This document shows, one piece after another, positions 8,727 through 17,438 of a DNA stretch of 64,000 nucleotides. The DNA comes from Actinomadura hallensis (GTDB taxonomy: Bacteria > Actinomycetota > Actinomycetes > Streptosporangiales > Streptosporangiaceae): assembly GCF_006716765.1 (NCBI RefSeq), contig NZ_VFPO01000001.1:1984001-2048000 (forward strand), written 5' to 3'. A program made the position numbers and the translations under genes. The notes below the pieces were generated by a model, which had not been told where the DNA came from, made no database searches, and worked only from the letters and a program-made list of their open reading frames with translations. Every line of letters begins with the position of its first letter. The first letter of the stretch is position 1.

Positions 8727-9482
8727 TCAGTCGCCGGGCCGGACCAGGCCCACCTCGTAGGCGTAGACGATCGCCTGCGGCCGGTCGCGCAGCCCCAGCT
8801 TCATCAGGATCCGCCCGAAGTGCGTCTTGACGGTCTGCTCCGCGACGACCAGCTCCCGGGCGATCTCGCCGTTGGACAGCCCCCGCGCCACCAGCGTCAG
8901 CACCTCGGTCTCCCGCTCCGTCAGCTCCTCCAGCCGCCGGCCGCTCGGCGGCCTGCGCCCGCCGAGCCGGGAGAACTCCGCGATGAGCCGCCGGGTGACC
9001 GACGGGGACAGCAGCGCGTCCCCCGCCGCCACGACCCGCACCGCGTCCGCCAGCTCGGTCGCGGACGCGTCCTTCAGCAGGAAGCCGCTGGCCCCGGCCC
9101 GCAGCGCCTCGTAGACGTAGTCGTCCAGGTCGAACGTGGTGAGCATGAGGACCTTCGGGGCGTCGTCGCCGGCGTCGCCGAGGATCCGGCGGGTCGCCTC
9201 CAGGCCGTCCATCACCGGCATCCGGACGTCCATGAGCACGACGTCCGGGCGCAGCTCCGCGACGCGGCGCACCCCCTCCTCGCCGTTGACCGCCTCGCCC
9301 ACGACCTCGATGTCGGGCTGGGCGTTCAGCAGCACGCCGAACCCCGCGCGCACCATGCCCTGGTCATCGACGATCACGACGCGGACCGGTCTCTCGTGGG
9401 GGGACGACCCCCCACACCCCCCGGAACCGCTGTGTTTCCCGTGGGGGGACGACCCCCCACACCCCCCGGGATTGGTGTTCAC
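8727..9482 (-). CDS. NarL/LuxR-type response regulator
   Basis: The receiver domain begins at VRVVIVDDQGMVRAG. The phosphoacceptor Asp is in DVVLMDVRMP and the conserved Lys in GFLLKDA. A C-terminal LuxR-type helix-turn-helix contains LTERETEVLTLVARGLSNGEIARE. The GTG at 9482 overlaps the stop of the partner kinase (GTGA), which favours coupled translation. This start gives an unusual 33-residue Gly/Ser-rich N-terminal extension encoded by a duplicated hairpin repeat. A start at the internal GTG near VRVVIVDD would remove it. The signal sensed by the pair is unknown. Confidence 0.9.
   Translation of the reverse strand: MNTNPGGCGGSSPHGKHSGSGGCGGSSPHERPVRVVIVDDQGMVRAGFGVLLNAQPDIEVVGEAVNGEEGVRRVAELRPDVVLMDVRMPVMDGLEATRRILGDAGDDAPKVLMLTTFDLDDYVYEALRAGASGFLLKDASATELADAVRVVAAGDALLSPSVTRRLIAEFSRLGGRRPPSGRRLEELTERETEVLTLVARGLSNGEIARELVVAEQTVKTHFGRILMKLGLRDRPQAIVYAYEVGLVRPGD
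9396..9469. repeat. Duplicated 29-nt hairpin repeat
   Basis: Two identical 29-nt units occupy 9396-9424 and 9441-9469. Each contains a perfect 8-bp stem (GTGGGGGG/CCCCCCAC) around a 4-nt loop. The 45-nt offset keeps frame, so they would encode a repeated GGCGGSSPH peptide at the start of the response regulator. They lie right at the kinase/regulator junction. Confidence 0.85.
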
Positions 9483-10801
9483 GTCCGCTCCCGCGCGCTA
9501 ACCGGCAGATCGGCGGTCACGGCGAATCCTCCCTCCGGTGTGGGCCCGGCCGTCAACGCGCCGCCGAGCGCGGCGGCCCGCTCCCGCATCCCGACGAGCC
9601 CGTGCCCGCCGCCCGGCAGCGGCGAGCCGGGCGCCCGCCCGCCGGGGCGCGGTCCGCCCGCGGCGCCGGGCGGCCCGTTCACGACGCTGAGCCACACTAT
9701 TGCGTCATCGCGGGACACTTCGACGGTCACCCGCGACCCCGGGGCGTGCCGCATCACGTTGCTCAGCGCCTCCTGCAGGATCCGGTAGGCGGTGAGCGCC
9801 ACGCCCGGCGGGAGGCGGTCGAGGTCGCCGTCCAGCCGCGTCTCCACCCGCAGGCCCGCCGCTCGCGCGTTGGAGACCAGCTCGTCCAGCCGTTCCAGGC
9901 CCGGCTGCGGGGCGGTCTCGACGCCGTCCTCCGCGCGCAGGACGCCCAGGATCCGCCGCATCTCGGTCAGCGCGTCCAGCGCCGTCGACCGGATCTCGGC
10001 GAGGTCGCGGCGCGTCTCGTCCGGAAGCGCCTCGACCTTGTAGGGCGCCGCCTCCGCCTGGATCGCGATCATCGACATGTGGTGGGCGACGACGTCGTGC
10101 ATCTCCCGCGCGATCCGCTGCCGCTCCATCAGCACCGCTTCGGCGTCCTGGTGCCGCCGCTCCTGCTCGGCGAGCTCCCGGCGGGACGTCCGCCGGACCC
10201 GGACGGCGTAGCCGACCGCCAGCGGCACCAGCAGCAGCATCGACGCCCCGGGCGCCGACTCCGGGTCCTTGATCCAGACACCGGCGAAGGACAGGGTCGC
10301 GACGCCCAGCGTGACGTCCCGCGAGCAGCGCACCGTCACCGTGTAGACGCACATGAGCGCGGCGAACGCCCCGCCTTCGGTGTACTCGATGCCGGCCGGC
10401 CACGGGCTCAGCGAGAGAACCGCCAGCCCCGCGAAGCTCATCCGCCAGGCCGCCAGCGGATGCCGGTCCCGCAGCGCCAGCGGCGCCGTCACGAGGACGG
10501 CGAGCAGCAGGGCGGTGCCGTCGCCGGGGTAGTCCGCCGCCTGGGAGCGCACGGGCTCCCGCAGCATGGAGTTCGTCCCGGTGATGATCAGGATCGTGAG
10601 GACGATCCAGAACAGGTTCGTCACCAGCCCGAACGGCAGGCGCCCGATGCCGAGGAACCGCGTCCACCGCAGCCCCGCGGGCCAGGGCCGGTCGAGCGGC
10701 GGCGCGGGCTCGGCGCGGCCCGTCACGGCCGCGGCCGCGATCCCCTTCCACAGCACGGCGCGCAGCGGGTTCGGTTCGCCCTCGGACGTGTCCCCGGCCA
10801 T
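9479..10801 (-). CDS. Sensor histidine kinase, NarL-system type
   Basis: The 440-aa membrane kinase has several hydrophobic segments in its first ~200 residues, then a HisKA_3 dimerisation domain with the phosphorylated His in RIAREMHDVVAHHMSM. A C-terminal HATPase follows, with the N-box around EALSNVMRHAPG and a GHGLVGMRERAAALGG G-box. It is the cognate kinase of the response regulator it overlaps. I use the ATG at 10801. A GTG at 10843 in the same frame is the alternative, and neither has a strong ribosome-binding site. The signal is unknown. Confidence 0.9.
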   Translation of the reverse strand: MAGDTSEGEPNPLRAVLWKGIAAAAVTGRAEPAPPLDRPWPAGLRWTRFLGIGRLPFGLVTNLFWIVLTILIITGTNSMLREPVRSQAADYPGDGTALLLAVLVTAPLALRDRHPLAAWRMSFAGLAVLSLSPWPAGIEYTEGGAFAALMCVYTVTVRCSRDVTLGVATLSFAGVWIKDPESAPGASMLLLVPLAVGYAVRVRRTSRRELAEQERRHQDAEAVLMERQRIAREMHDVVAHHMSMIAIQAEAAPYKVEALPDETRRDLAEIRSTALDALTEMRRILGVLRAEDGVETAPQPGLERLDELVSNARAAGLRVETRLDGDLDRLPPGVALTAYRILQEALSNVMRHAPGSRVTVEVSRDDAIVWLSVVNGPPGAAGGPRPGGRAPGSPLPGGGHGLVGMRERAAALGGALTAGPTPEGGFAVTADLPVSARERT

Positions 10802-10885
10802 GGCGACCAGGCTAGAGAGCGGACGGCCGCTGCGGGATGACACCGTGGTGGGACACGTCCGTCATACCCGGGTACGGTGCGGGGC

Positions 10886-11914
10886 GTGGAGCCCGTCGAA
10901 GCGCTGCGCCGGATCGCCTTCCTGCTGGAGCGCGCCCACGAGCCGACCTACCGGGTGCGGGCGTTCCGCAACGCCGCCGACGTCGTCGAGCGGACGTCCC
11001 CCGGCGAGCTGGCCGACCGCGTCCGCGACGGCACGCTGACCGCGCTTCCCGGGATCGGGAAGGTCACCGCCCTGGTGATCGAGGAGGCGCTGCGCGGCGA
11101 GACCCCCGTCTACCTGCGGCGCCTGGAGGCGACCGAAGGGGAGCCGCTGGAGGAGGCCGCGGCCGCCCTGCGCGCCGCGCTGAAAGGCGACCTGCACACC
11201 CACAGCGACTGGTCGGACGGCGGCTCGCCGATCCGGGAGATGGCCGAGACGGCGCGGTCCCTCGGCCACGAGTACCTCGCCCTGACCGACCACTCGCCGC
11301 GGCTCAAGGTCGCCAACGGCCTGTCCGCCGACCGGCTGCGCCGCCAGCTCGACGTCGTCGCCGAACTCAACGAGGAGCTCGCGCCGTTCCGCATCCTCAC
11401 CGGCATCGAGGTCGACATCCTGGAGGACGGCACCCTCGACCAGGACCCCGACCTCCTCGACCGGCTGGACGTCGTCGTCGCGAGCGTCCACTCCAAGCTC
11501 CGCATGGACCGGGTCGCCATGACGAAACGCATGGTCACCGCGATCGCGAACCCCCGCGTGAACGTCCTCGGCCACTGCACCGGGCGCATCGTCAAGGCCG
11601 GCGGCAGGCGCGGCGGGCTGCGTCCCGAGTCGGAGTTCGACGCCGCCCTCGTGTTCGACGCCTGCGCCGCCTACGACGTCGCCGTGGAGATCAACAGCCG
11701 TCCGGAGCGCCTCGACCCGCCCAAGCGCCTGCTCCGCCTGGCGGTCGAGGCGGGGTGCCGCTTCGCGATCGACTCCGACGCCCACGCGCCCGGCCAGCTC
11801 GACTGGCAGTCCTACGGCTGCGAGCGCGCCGCCCGCTGCGGCGTCCCCGAGTCGCGGGTCGTCAACACCCTCCCCGCCGACGACCTCGTCGCGTGGGCGC
11901 GCTCGAAGCCGTGA
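10886..11914 (+). CDS. PHP-domain phosphoesterase with helix-hairpin-helix
   Basis: This 342-aa protein resembles the C-terminal half of family X DNA polymerases. Residues ~1-90 form a helix-hairpin-helix region (LTALPGIGKVTALVIEEAL). Residues ~100-330 form a PHP metal-dependent phosphoesterase domain with DLHTHSDWSDGG, LTDHSPR, GIEVDIL, HSK and IDSDAHAP as metal-ligand motifs. It probably hydrolyses phosphoester bonds in DNA or nucleotides. I prefer the GTG at 10886 (VEPVEALRR). A GTG 9 bp upstream is in frame. The short leader suggests a near-leaderless transcript. Confidence 0.88.
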   Translation: MEPVEALRRIAFLLERAHEPTYRVRAFRNAADVVERTSPGELADRVRDGTLTALPGIGKVTALVIEEALRGETPVYLRRLEATEGEPLEEAAAALRAALKGDLHTHSDWSDGGSPIREMAETARSLGHEYLALTDHSPRLKVANGLSADRLRRQLDVVAELNEELAPFRILTGIEVDILEDGTLDQDPDLLDRLDVVVASVHSKLRMDRVAMTKRMVTAIANPRVNVLGHCTGRIVKAGGRRGGLRPESEFDAALVFDACAAYDVAVEINSRPERLDPPKRLLRLAVEAGCRFAIDSDAHAPGQLDWQSYGCERAARCGVPESRVVNTLPADDLVAWARSKP

Positions 11915-11922
11915 CGTCCCGG

Positions 11923-12029
11923 CGACGCGGTGACCTTCTTCGACGCGTGACCTTCTGCGACGCGGTGACCCTCTGCGACGCGGTGGCCCTCTGCGACGCG
12001 GTCCTTCTGCGACGCCGTGCCGCTCACGG
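11923..12029. repeat. Imperfect 18-bp minisatellite, about six units
   Basis: The unit is roughly CGACGCGGTGACCTTCTG and occurs about six times with lengths of 16-18 bp. It starts just after the PHP gene stop and lies between two convergent genes. Length variation between units breaks any reading frame, so it is probably non-coding. Confidence 0.85.
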
Positions 12030-12052
12030 GCGGGCGCGGCGCGGCCCGGGCG

Positions 12053-12463
12053 TCACGCCTTGGCCTGCTCGATCCGCACCATGTTGCCCGAGGGGTCGCG
12101 GAACGCGCAGTCGCGCGGGCCCCACGGCTGCTCGATGGGCTCCTGCAGCACCTCGGCGCCGGGCACCTTCCGCACCCGCTCGAACGTCGTGTCGAGGTCG
12201 TCGGTGCTGAAGATGACCATCGGGAGCACGCCCTTGGTGAGCAGTTCCTGGAGGGCGTCGCCGTCGGCCTGGGAGCGTCCGGCGTGCGGCTCGGAGAGCA
12301 CGACCTCGGTGCCCTGCCGGTCCGGGTTCCCGAGCGTGACCCAGCGGAACTCGCCGTAGGGGACGTCGTTCACCACTTCCAGGCCGAGCCCGTCGCGGTA
12401 GAAGGCGAGCGACTCGTTCAGGTCGTTCACGGTGATGTGGCAGTACCGGATCGTCGTCGTCAT
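12053..12463 (-). CDS. VOC/glyoxalase superfamily protein
   Basis: The 136-aa protein has the paired beta-alpha-beta-beta-beta modules of the vicinal oxygen chelate superfamily. It opens with IRYCHITVNDLNESLAFYRDGLGLEV and ends with FRDPSGNMVRIEQ. It is cytoplasmic, and its substrate cannot be assigned. The ATG at 12463 starts the conserved domain. It follows an AraC-type regulator by 10 bp in the same direction, an arrangement common for co-regulated VOC enzymes. Confidence 0.87.
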   Translation of the reverse strand: MTTTIRYCHITVNDLNESLAFYRDGLGLEVVNDVPYGEFRWVTLGNPDRQGTEVVLSEPHAGRSQADGDALQELLTKGVLPMVIFSTDDLDTTFERVRKVPGAEVLQEPIEQPWGPRDCAFRDPSGNMVRIEQAKA

Positions 12464-12473
12464 GGCGACAACG

Positions 12474-12986
12474 CTAGGCGGCGGCGCCGCGGCCCGCTTC
12501 TCCGATTCTGCTCGCCTGGTCGCCGGCCCCCCGCGCATCGGCGCCGGCCCCGCGGGCGCCGGTCCCGGACCTGCGGGCGCCGGCCGCGGGCCTGCGGGAG
12601 GGACGCAGGTTCACCATCGCGATGCACGCGGGCATCACCTCGGCGGCGCTGTGGGGGCGGGCGCGGTAGGCGCTCGGCGTCTCACCGACGATCTCGGTGA
12701 ACCGTGAGCTGAACGAGCCGAGCGAGGTACAGCCCACCGCCATGCAGGCGTCGGTGACGCTCATCCCGCCGCGCAGCAGCGCCATCGCCCGTTCAATCCG
12801 GCGGGTCATCAGGTAGCTGTAGGGCGTCTCCCCGTACACCGCCCGGAACCGCCGCGAGAAGTGCGCCGGGGACATCAGCGCCCTGCGCGCCATGGTCGGC
12901 ACGTCCAGCGGTCGCGCGTACTCGCGGTCGATCAGATCCCGGGCGCGGCGCAGGTGAGCGAGTTCGGCGAGCTCCTCCGGCGTCAT
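12474..12986 (-). CDS. AraC-family transcriptional regulator
   Basis: The 170-aa protein is mainly a DNA-binding module with two helix-turn-helix motifs: DVPTMARRALMSPAHFSRRF near residues 28-50 and MSVTDACMAVGCTSLGSFSSRF near 75-98. There is no N-terminal ligand-binding domain. The C-terminal ~45 residues are a low-complexity Gly/Ala/Arg repeat outside the family domain. It likely controls itself and the VOC gene 10 bp downstream. The start at MTPEEL (12986) was preferred over upstream codons. Confidence 0.88.
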   Translation of the reverse strand: MTPEELAELAHLRRARDLIDREYARPLDVPTMARRALMSPAHFSRRFRAVYGETPYSYLMTRRIERAMALLRGGMSVTDACMAVGCTSLGSFSSRFTEIVGETPSAYRARPHSAAEVMPACIAMVNLRPSRRPAAGARRSGTGARGAGADARGAGDQASRIGEAGRGAAA

Positions 12987-13085
12987 GGGGACGACGCTAC
13001 CACCCGCCCCTGACACACCCGCTCACCTGCGTGGACGCGCTGGTAACCCGGTTCTTCGGGGCCGTCTTCGGCGTCCGCCCGGCGG

Positions 13086-14432
13086 TCAGGACGAGAGGGA
13101 GCAGGTGTTCACGAGGTCGCCCCCGGAAGGCCGGGGGAGCGTGGCGCTCTTCGGGGGCGTCCGGCCGTCCCGCGTCCAGTCCTCCAGGGCCGTGAACGCC
13201 GCGCGCATGCAGGGGAGGAGGGGACGCAGGCGGTCGGGGTAGGCGTCGTGGAGGCCGTCGACGTGGTTCGCGGCTTCCAGGCGGTAGTAGCGGAACGGCG
13301 CCTTGCCGCGGGCACGGACGAGTTCCGCGTAGACGTCGGAGTCGGTGCCGATGGGAAGCAGCGTGTCGTAGGTGCCGTGAAGGGTCATCAGCGGTTTGCG
13401 GATCCGGCCCGTGAGGGCGACGCGGGCCACGGCGCGCTGGACCTCCCGGGGCCGTTCGGCGTATTCGTAGTCGGCCTCGTCTCCCGTGTAGGAAGGGTCG
13501 AATTCCTCACGGTAGATGCGCTGGGTGAGCCCCCAGTAGACCTCGTCGTGGAATGGCCACAGGAATTCTGAGCCGGGCGCCAGGCCGGCTTTCAGAAGCG
13601 CCTTGTGGGCGGACGGGTCCCCCTCCTTGTACGCCGGATAGGCGCGCAGGATGGACGGCAGATAGGTGAACAGGTTCGGGCCCTCCGCGCGCCAGAGGGT
13701 GCCTTCCGCGTCGATGCCACCGTCGTACAGGCCGGGATGGTTCTCCAGCTGCCACCGGACGAGGTAGCCGCCGTTGGAGATGCCCGCGGCGAACGTCTTG
13801 TCCGGGCGGCGGCCGTAATGGCGGGTCACGGTCGTCTTGGCGGCGCGGGTCAGCTGGGTCAGCCTGCGGTTCCATTCGACGACGGCGTCGCCGGGCCGGC
13901 GGCCGTCCTTGTAGAACTCCGTGCCGCTGTTGCCCTTGTCGGTCGCGGCGTAGGCATAGCCCTGGGCGAGGACCCAGTCGGAAATCGTGAAGTCGTTGGC
14001 GTACTGGCGCCGGTTGCCGGGCGAACCGGCGACGACGAGGCCGCCGTTCCATTTCTTCGGGAGACGGATGACGAACTGGGAGTCGTGGTTCCAGCCGTTG
14101 TTGGTGTTGAACGTGGAGGTGTCGGGGAAATAGCCGTCCACCTGGACGCCGGGCACGCCCGAGGGGTTGCGGGTGCCGGTCGCGTGCAGGCCCGCCCAGT
14201 CGGCGGGGACGGTGTGCCCGGAGGCGATCGTCCCTGCCGTGGTGAGGTCGTCCAGGCAGGCCGAGACCTGTTTCTCGGCGCCCGGGACGCGGGGTGCGGG
14301 AGCGCAGCCGCGCCCCTTCCCGGAGGGGGTTGCCTGGACCTGCCCTGAGGGCTGCGCGGGGGTCTGCGCTTGGGCGGGCGAGGCCAGGGTCGCGGCGACG
14401 ACGCCGGCGGTCAGGACGCTGCGGACGAGCAT
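13086..14432 (-). CDS. Secreted esterase, tannase / 3-hydroxybutyrate oligomer hydrolase-like
   Basis: The 448-aa protein has a signal peptide (LVRSVLTAGVVAATLASPAQA) and an alpha/beta hydrolase fold. Motifs are GISNGGYLVRW (nucleophile Ser), HGTYDTLLPIG (acid) and AANHVDGLHD (His). The TFAAGISNGG context suggests the tannase/feruloyl esterase or 3HB-oligomer hydrolase superfamily. It is divergent from the Liv-type transporter operon, and a 3-hydroxybutyrate dehydrogenase lies in the same locus. That context favours release of 3-hydroxybutyrate outside the cell (inference). The ATG at 14432 has GAGGAG 5 nt upstream. Confidence 0.75.
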   Translation of the reverse strand: MLVRSVLTAGVVAATLASPAQAQTPAQPSGQVQATPSGKGRGCAPAPRVPGAEKQVSACLDDLTTAGTIASGHTVPADWAGLHATGTRNPSGVPGVQVDGYFPDTSTFNTNNGWNHDSQFVIRLPKKWNGGLVVAGSPGNRRQYANDFTISDWVLAQGYAYAATDKGNSGTEFYKDGRRPGDAVVEWNRRLTQLTRAAKTTVTRHYGRRPDKTFAAGISNGGYLVRWQLENHPGLYDGGIDAEGTLWRAEGPNLFTYLPSILRAYPAYKEGDPSAHKALLKAGLAPGSEFLWPFHDEVYWGLTQRIYREEFDPSYTGDEADYEYAERPREVQRAVARVALTGRIRKPLMTLHGTYDTLLPIGTDSDVYAELVRARGKAPFRYYRLEAANHVDGLHDAYPDRLRPLLPCMRAAFTALEDWTRDGRTPPKSATLPRPSGGDLVNTCSLSS

Positions 14433-14495
14433 TCCGGCTCCTCGTGACGGGGACGTGGGGGCGCCCGTCATCGTCCGGCGAGGTCGCGACCGGGG

Positions 14496-14607
14496 CCACG
14501 TGGGCGGTCCACATATCGCCGATGTCCGGCATGTGGCATGGTCCTGGGCTGGGGTCGGTGTGGGTTATCGCCGTATTCGAGGCCCGGAATATGGGTTGGT
14601 CTCACAT
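14496..14607. promoter_or_regulatory. Divergent promoter region with CCACAT/ATGTGG half-sites
   Basis: The 262-bp gap between the secreted esterase and the transporter operon contains a CCACGTGG palindrome (14496-14503), CCACAT (14509-14514), ATGTGG (14531-14536) and TCACAT (14602-14607). A similar element lies upstream of the 3-hydroxybutyrate dehydrogenase gene. The elements could bind the local CdaR-type regulator (inference). Confidence 0.4.
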
Positions 14608-14694
14608 GGTCCGGTGTGCGGGCTCCACCTAGCGTTCCCGGTCACGGCGGCCCGGTGTGGTCCGCCTCACCCTAGACGATCGTGAGGAGGGCGC

Positions 14695-15498
14695 ATGGGC
14701 GACCCCGTCCCGAAGGGCACCGCCCCCCAGGGAACCGTCCCGAAGGATCCGGTACTGGCGGCGCGCGGCCTGGTCCGGGAGTTCCGCGGCTTCCGGGCCG
14801 TGGACGGCGTGGACCTCGACGTCGCCGAAGGCTCCGTCCACGCACTGGTGGGCCCGAACGGCGCCGGCAAGACCACGCTGTTCAACCTGCTGACCGGGTT
14901 CCTGAAGCCGACGGCGGGCAGCGTCCGGCTCGGCGGCCAGGAGCTGGCCGGGCGCAGCCCGGAACGGATCGCGCGGCTCGGCCTGGCCAGGTCGTTCCAG
15001 ATCACGAGCCTGTTCGCCGAGCTGACGCCGAGGCAGCACGTGGAGCTGGCCCTGGCGGGACGCAGCGGGCTCGGCTGGCGGTTCTGGCGGTCCGACCGCG
15101 CACTGGGGCGCTACTCCGCGCGGGCGGCCGAGCTGCTCGAACAGGTCGGCCTGGCCGGGCACGGGGAGGTCCCCGCGGGAGCCCTGGCGTACGGGCGCAA
15201 ACGCGCGCTGGAGCTGGCGCTGGCTCTGGCGCTCGACCCGAAGGTGCTGCTGCTCGACGAGCCGACCGCCGGCATGGGCGTCGAGGACGTGGACCGGACC
15301 GTCGCGCTCATCGAGCGGGTCAGGGAGGGCCGCACGGTGGTGCTGGTCGAGCACAACATGAGCGTCGTCTCCGACCTCGCCGACCGCGTCACGGTCCTCC
15401 AGCACGGCCAGGTCCTCGTAGAGGGCCCCTACGCCGAGATCCGCCACGACCCCCGCGTCGTCACCGCCTACCTCGGAGACTCGCATGCTGACCGTTGA
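14695..15498 (+). CDS. livG: Liv-type ABC transporter ATP-binding protein
   Basis: This 267-aa ATPase of a branched-chain-amino-acid-type (HAAT family) importer has Walker A GPNGAGKTT, a Walker B/D-loop LLLDEPTAGM and the H-loop VEHNM. The signature motif region is GALAYGRKRALELALAL, a variant typical of LivG. GTGAGGAGG precedes the ATG. It begins a five-gene operon and overlaps livF by 14 bp. The symbol reflects the family, not a proven amino-acid substrate. Confidence 0.93.
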   Translation: MGDPVPKGTAPQGTVPKDPVLAARGLVREFRGFRAVDGVDLDVAEGSVHALVGPNGAGKTTLFNLLTGFLKPTAGSVRLGGQELAGRSPERIARLGLARSFQITSLFAELTPRQHVELALAGRSGLGWRFWRSDRALGRYSARAAELLEQVGLAGHGEVPAGALAYGRKRALELALALALDPKVLLLDEPTAGMGVEDVDRTVALIERVREGRTVVLVEHNMSVVSDLADRVTVLQHGQVLVEGPYAEIRHDPRVVTAYLGDSHADR

Positions 15499-16177
15499 CG
15501 GCCTGTCCGCCTGGTACGGCGAAGCGCAAGCCCTGCGTGATGTGTCCCTGCACGTGGGCGAGGGCGAGATCGTCACGCTCGTCGGCCGCAATGGCGCGGG
15601 CAAGACGACGCTCTTGCGCAGCATCATGGGCCTCCACCAGGGGGCCACCGGAACAGTGCGGTTCCTCGGGGACGACATCAGCGCCCTGAGCCCGCACAAG
15701 CGCAGCCGTCGCGGCCTCGGCTACGTCCCGGACGACAGAGGCATCTTCGCCACGCTGTCGGTGGAGGAGAACCTCGTTCTGCCGCCCGTCATGGGACCGG
15801 ACCCGTGGCCGCTGGAGCGGGTCTACGAGACGTTCCCCAGGCTGCGCGAGCGGCGCAGATTCCCCGGGACGAAGCTGTCGGGCGGCGAGCAGCAGATGCT
15901 CGCGCTGGCGCGCGTGCTGCGGACCGGCGCCCGCCTGCTGCTGTGCGACGAGCCCACCGAGGGCCTGTCGCCCCTGATCGTCGCGCAGATCGGCGAGATC
16001 CTCCGCGAGGTCAAGGCCGCCGGCGTCACCGTCCTGCTCATCGAGCAGAACGTGCACTTCGCCTCCACCGTCGCCGACCGCCACCATCTCCTCGCCGAGG
16101 GCCGGATCGTCGAGTCCATGGACAACGACGAGGTCCTCTCCCGCGAGCACGAACTTCTGCAGTACCTCGGAATCTAG
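15485..16177 (+). CDS. livF: Liv-type ABC transporter second ATP-binding protein
   Basis: The 230-aa LivF-type ATPase has Walker A GRNGAGKTT, signature LSGGEQQMLALARVL, Walker B LLLCDEPTEGLSP and H-loop IEQNV. It pairs with the LivG-type subunit, and its start lies inside the end of that gene. The substrate-binding protein gene follows after 10 bp. Confidence 0.93.
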   Translation: MLTVDGLSAWYGEAQALRDVSLHVGEGEIVTLVGRNGAGKTTLLRSIMGLHQGATGTVRFLGDDISALSPHKRSRRGLGYVPDDRGIFATLSVEENLVLPPVMGPDPWPLERVYETFPRLRERRRFPGTKLSGGEQQMLALARVLRTGARLLLCDEPTEGLSPLIVAQIGEILREVKAAGVTVLLIEQNVHFASTVADRHHLLAEGRIVESMDNDEVLSREHELLQYLGI

Positions 16178-16187
16178 GAGAGCCCTG

Positions 16188-17426
16188 ATGAGACTTCTCG
16201 GACGTTCGGCCGTGCTCGCGGCCGCCGGAGCGCTGCTGGCCGGCTGCGCCGGGGGACCCGGCGGGGGCGGCGGCGCGATCAGCGACGACAAGATCGTCCT
16301 CGCCGTCCTGACCGACCAGTCGGGCGTGTACGCCGACCTGTCGGGCAAGAACGCCGTCGAGGCGGTGAAGATGGCCGTCGACGACTTCAAGGCCAAGTAC
16401 GGCGACGAGCTGGTGACCGAGAACATCGAGGTGATCGGCGCCGACCACCAGAACAAGCCCGAGGTCGCCAACTCCAAGGCGCAGGAGCTCTACGACCGGC
16501 AGAAGGCCGACCTGATCCTGGACGTGCCGACCTCCTCGGCCGCGCTCGCCGTCGCCAACGTCGCCAAGACGAAGAAGAAGATCTTCATCGACGTCGGCGC
16601 CGCCACGACGGAGCTGACCGGCGAGCAGTGCAACAAGTACACCTTCCACTACGGCTACAACAGCTACATGCTGGCCCACGGCACCGCCAGCTCGCTGACC
16701 AAGGACGGCGCGAAGAACTGGTACCTCGTGTACCCGGACTACGCGTTCGGGCAGGACATGGAGAAGACGTTCCGGGCGTCGATCGAGGAGGCCGGCGGGA
16801 AGGTCGTCGAGAGCGACCCGACGCCCTTCCCGAACGACAACTTCTCCACGTTCCTGCTGAAGGCGCCCGACCTCGACCCCAAGCCGCAGGTGCTCGGCGC
16901 CATGCAGGCGGGGGGCGATCTCGTCAACCTGGTGAAGCAGTACAACGAGTACAAGCTGCGTGACAAGGGCGTGGACCTGGCGGTCGGCCTGATGTTCCTG
17001 ACCGACATCCACTCCCTCGGCCCCGACGCCATGGCCGGGACGCGGTTCACCGACTTCTGGTACTGGAACGCCGACGAGAACAACCGCGCCTGGGCCGACA
17101 AGTTCCACGCCAAGACCGGTACGCGTCCCACGGCCGTCCACGCGGCCGACTACTCGGCGGCGCTGCAGTACCTGGAGGCCGTCCAGCGCGGCGGCACCGA
17201 CAAGGCCGACGAGGTCGTCGCGCAGCTCGAGGGCCACAAGGTCGACGACATCTTCACCGAGACCGGCACCATCCGGGCCGAGGACCACCTCCTCGTCCAC
17301 GACGCGTACCTCGCGGAGGTGAAGCCGTCCAGCGAGGTCAAGGAGCCGTGGGACTACGAGAAGATCGTCACGACGATCCCGGCGGCCGAGGCGTTCCAGC
17401 AGCCCGACCCCGCCTGCAAGCTCTGA
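16188..17426 (+). CDS. Liv-type ABC transporter substrate-binding lipoprotein
   Basis: The 412-aa exported lipoprotein has a lipobox LLAGC with Cys20, a Gly-rich spacer, then a type I periplasmic-binding fold beginning KIVLAVLTDQSGVYADL. It captures the substrate for the downstream permeases. Relatives bind amino acids, short-chain amides, urea or small carboxylates. The surrounding hydrolase and 3-hydroxybutyrate dehydrogenase suggest a hydroxy acid here (inference). AGGAG precedes the ATG. Confidence 0.9.
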   Translation: MRLLGRSAVLAAAGALLAGCAGGPGGGGGAISDDKIVLAVLTDQSGVYADLSGKNAVEAVKMAVDDFKAKYGDELVTENIEVIGADHQNKPEVANSKAQELYDRQKADLILDVPTSSAALAVANVAKTKKKIFIDVGAATTELTGEQCNKYTFHYGYNSYMLAHGTASSLTKDGAKNWYLVYPDYAFGQDMEKTFRASIEEAGGKVVESDPTPFPNDNFSTFLLKAPDLDPKPQVLGAMQAGGDLVNLVKQYNEYKLRDKGVDLAVGLMFLTDIHSLGPDAMAGTRFTDFWYWNADENNRAWADKFHAKTGTRPTAVHAADYSAALQYLEAVQRGGTDKADEVVAQLEGHKVDDIFTETGTIRAEDHLLVHDAYLAEVKPSSEVKEPWDYEKIVTTIPAAEAFQQPDPACKL

Positions 17427-17438
17427 GGCGGCCGCGTC

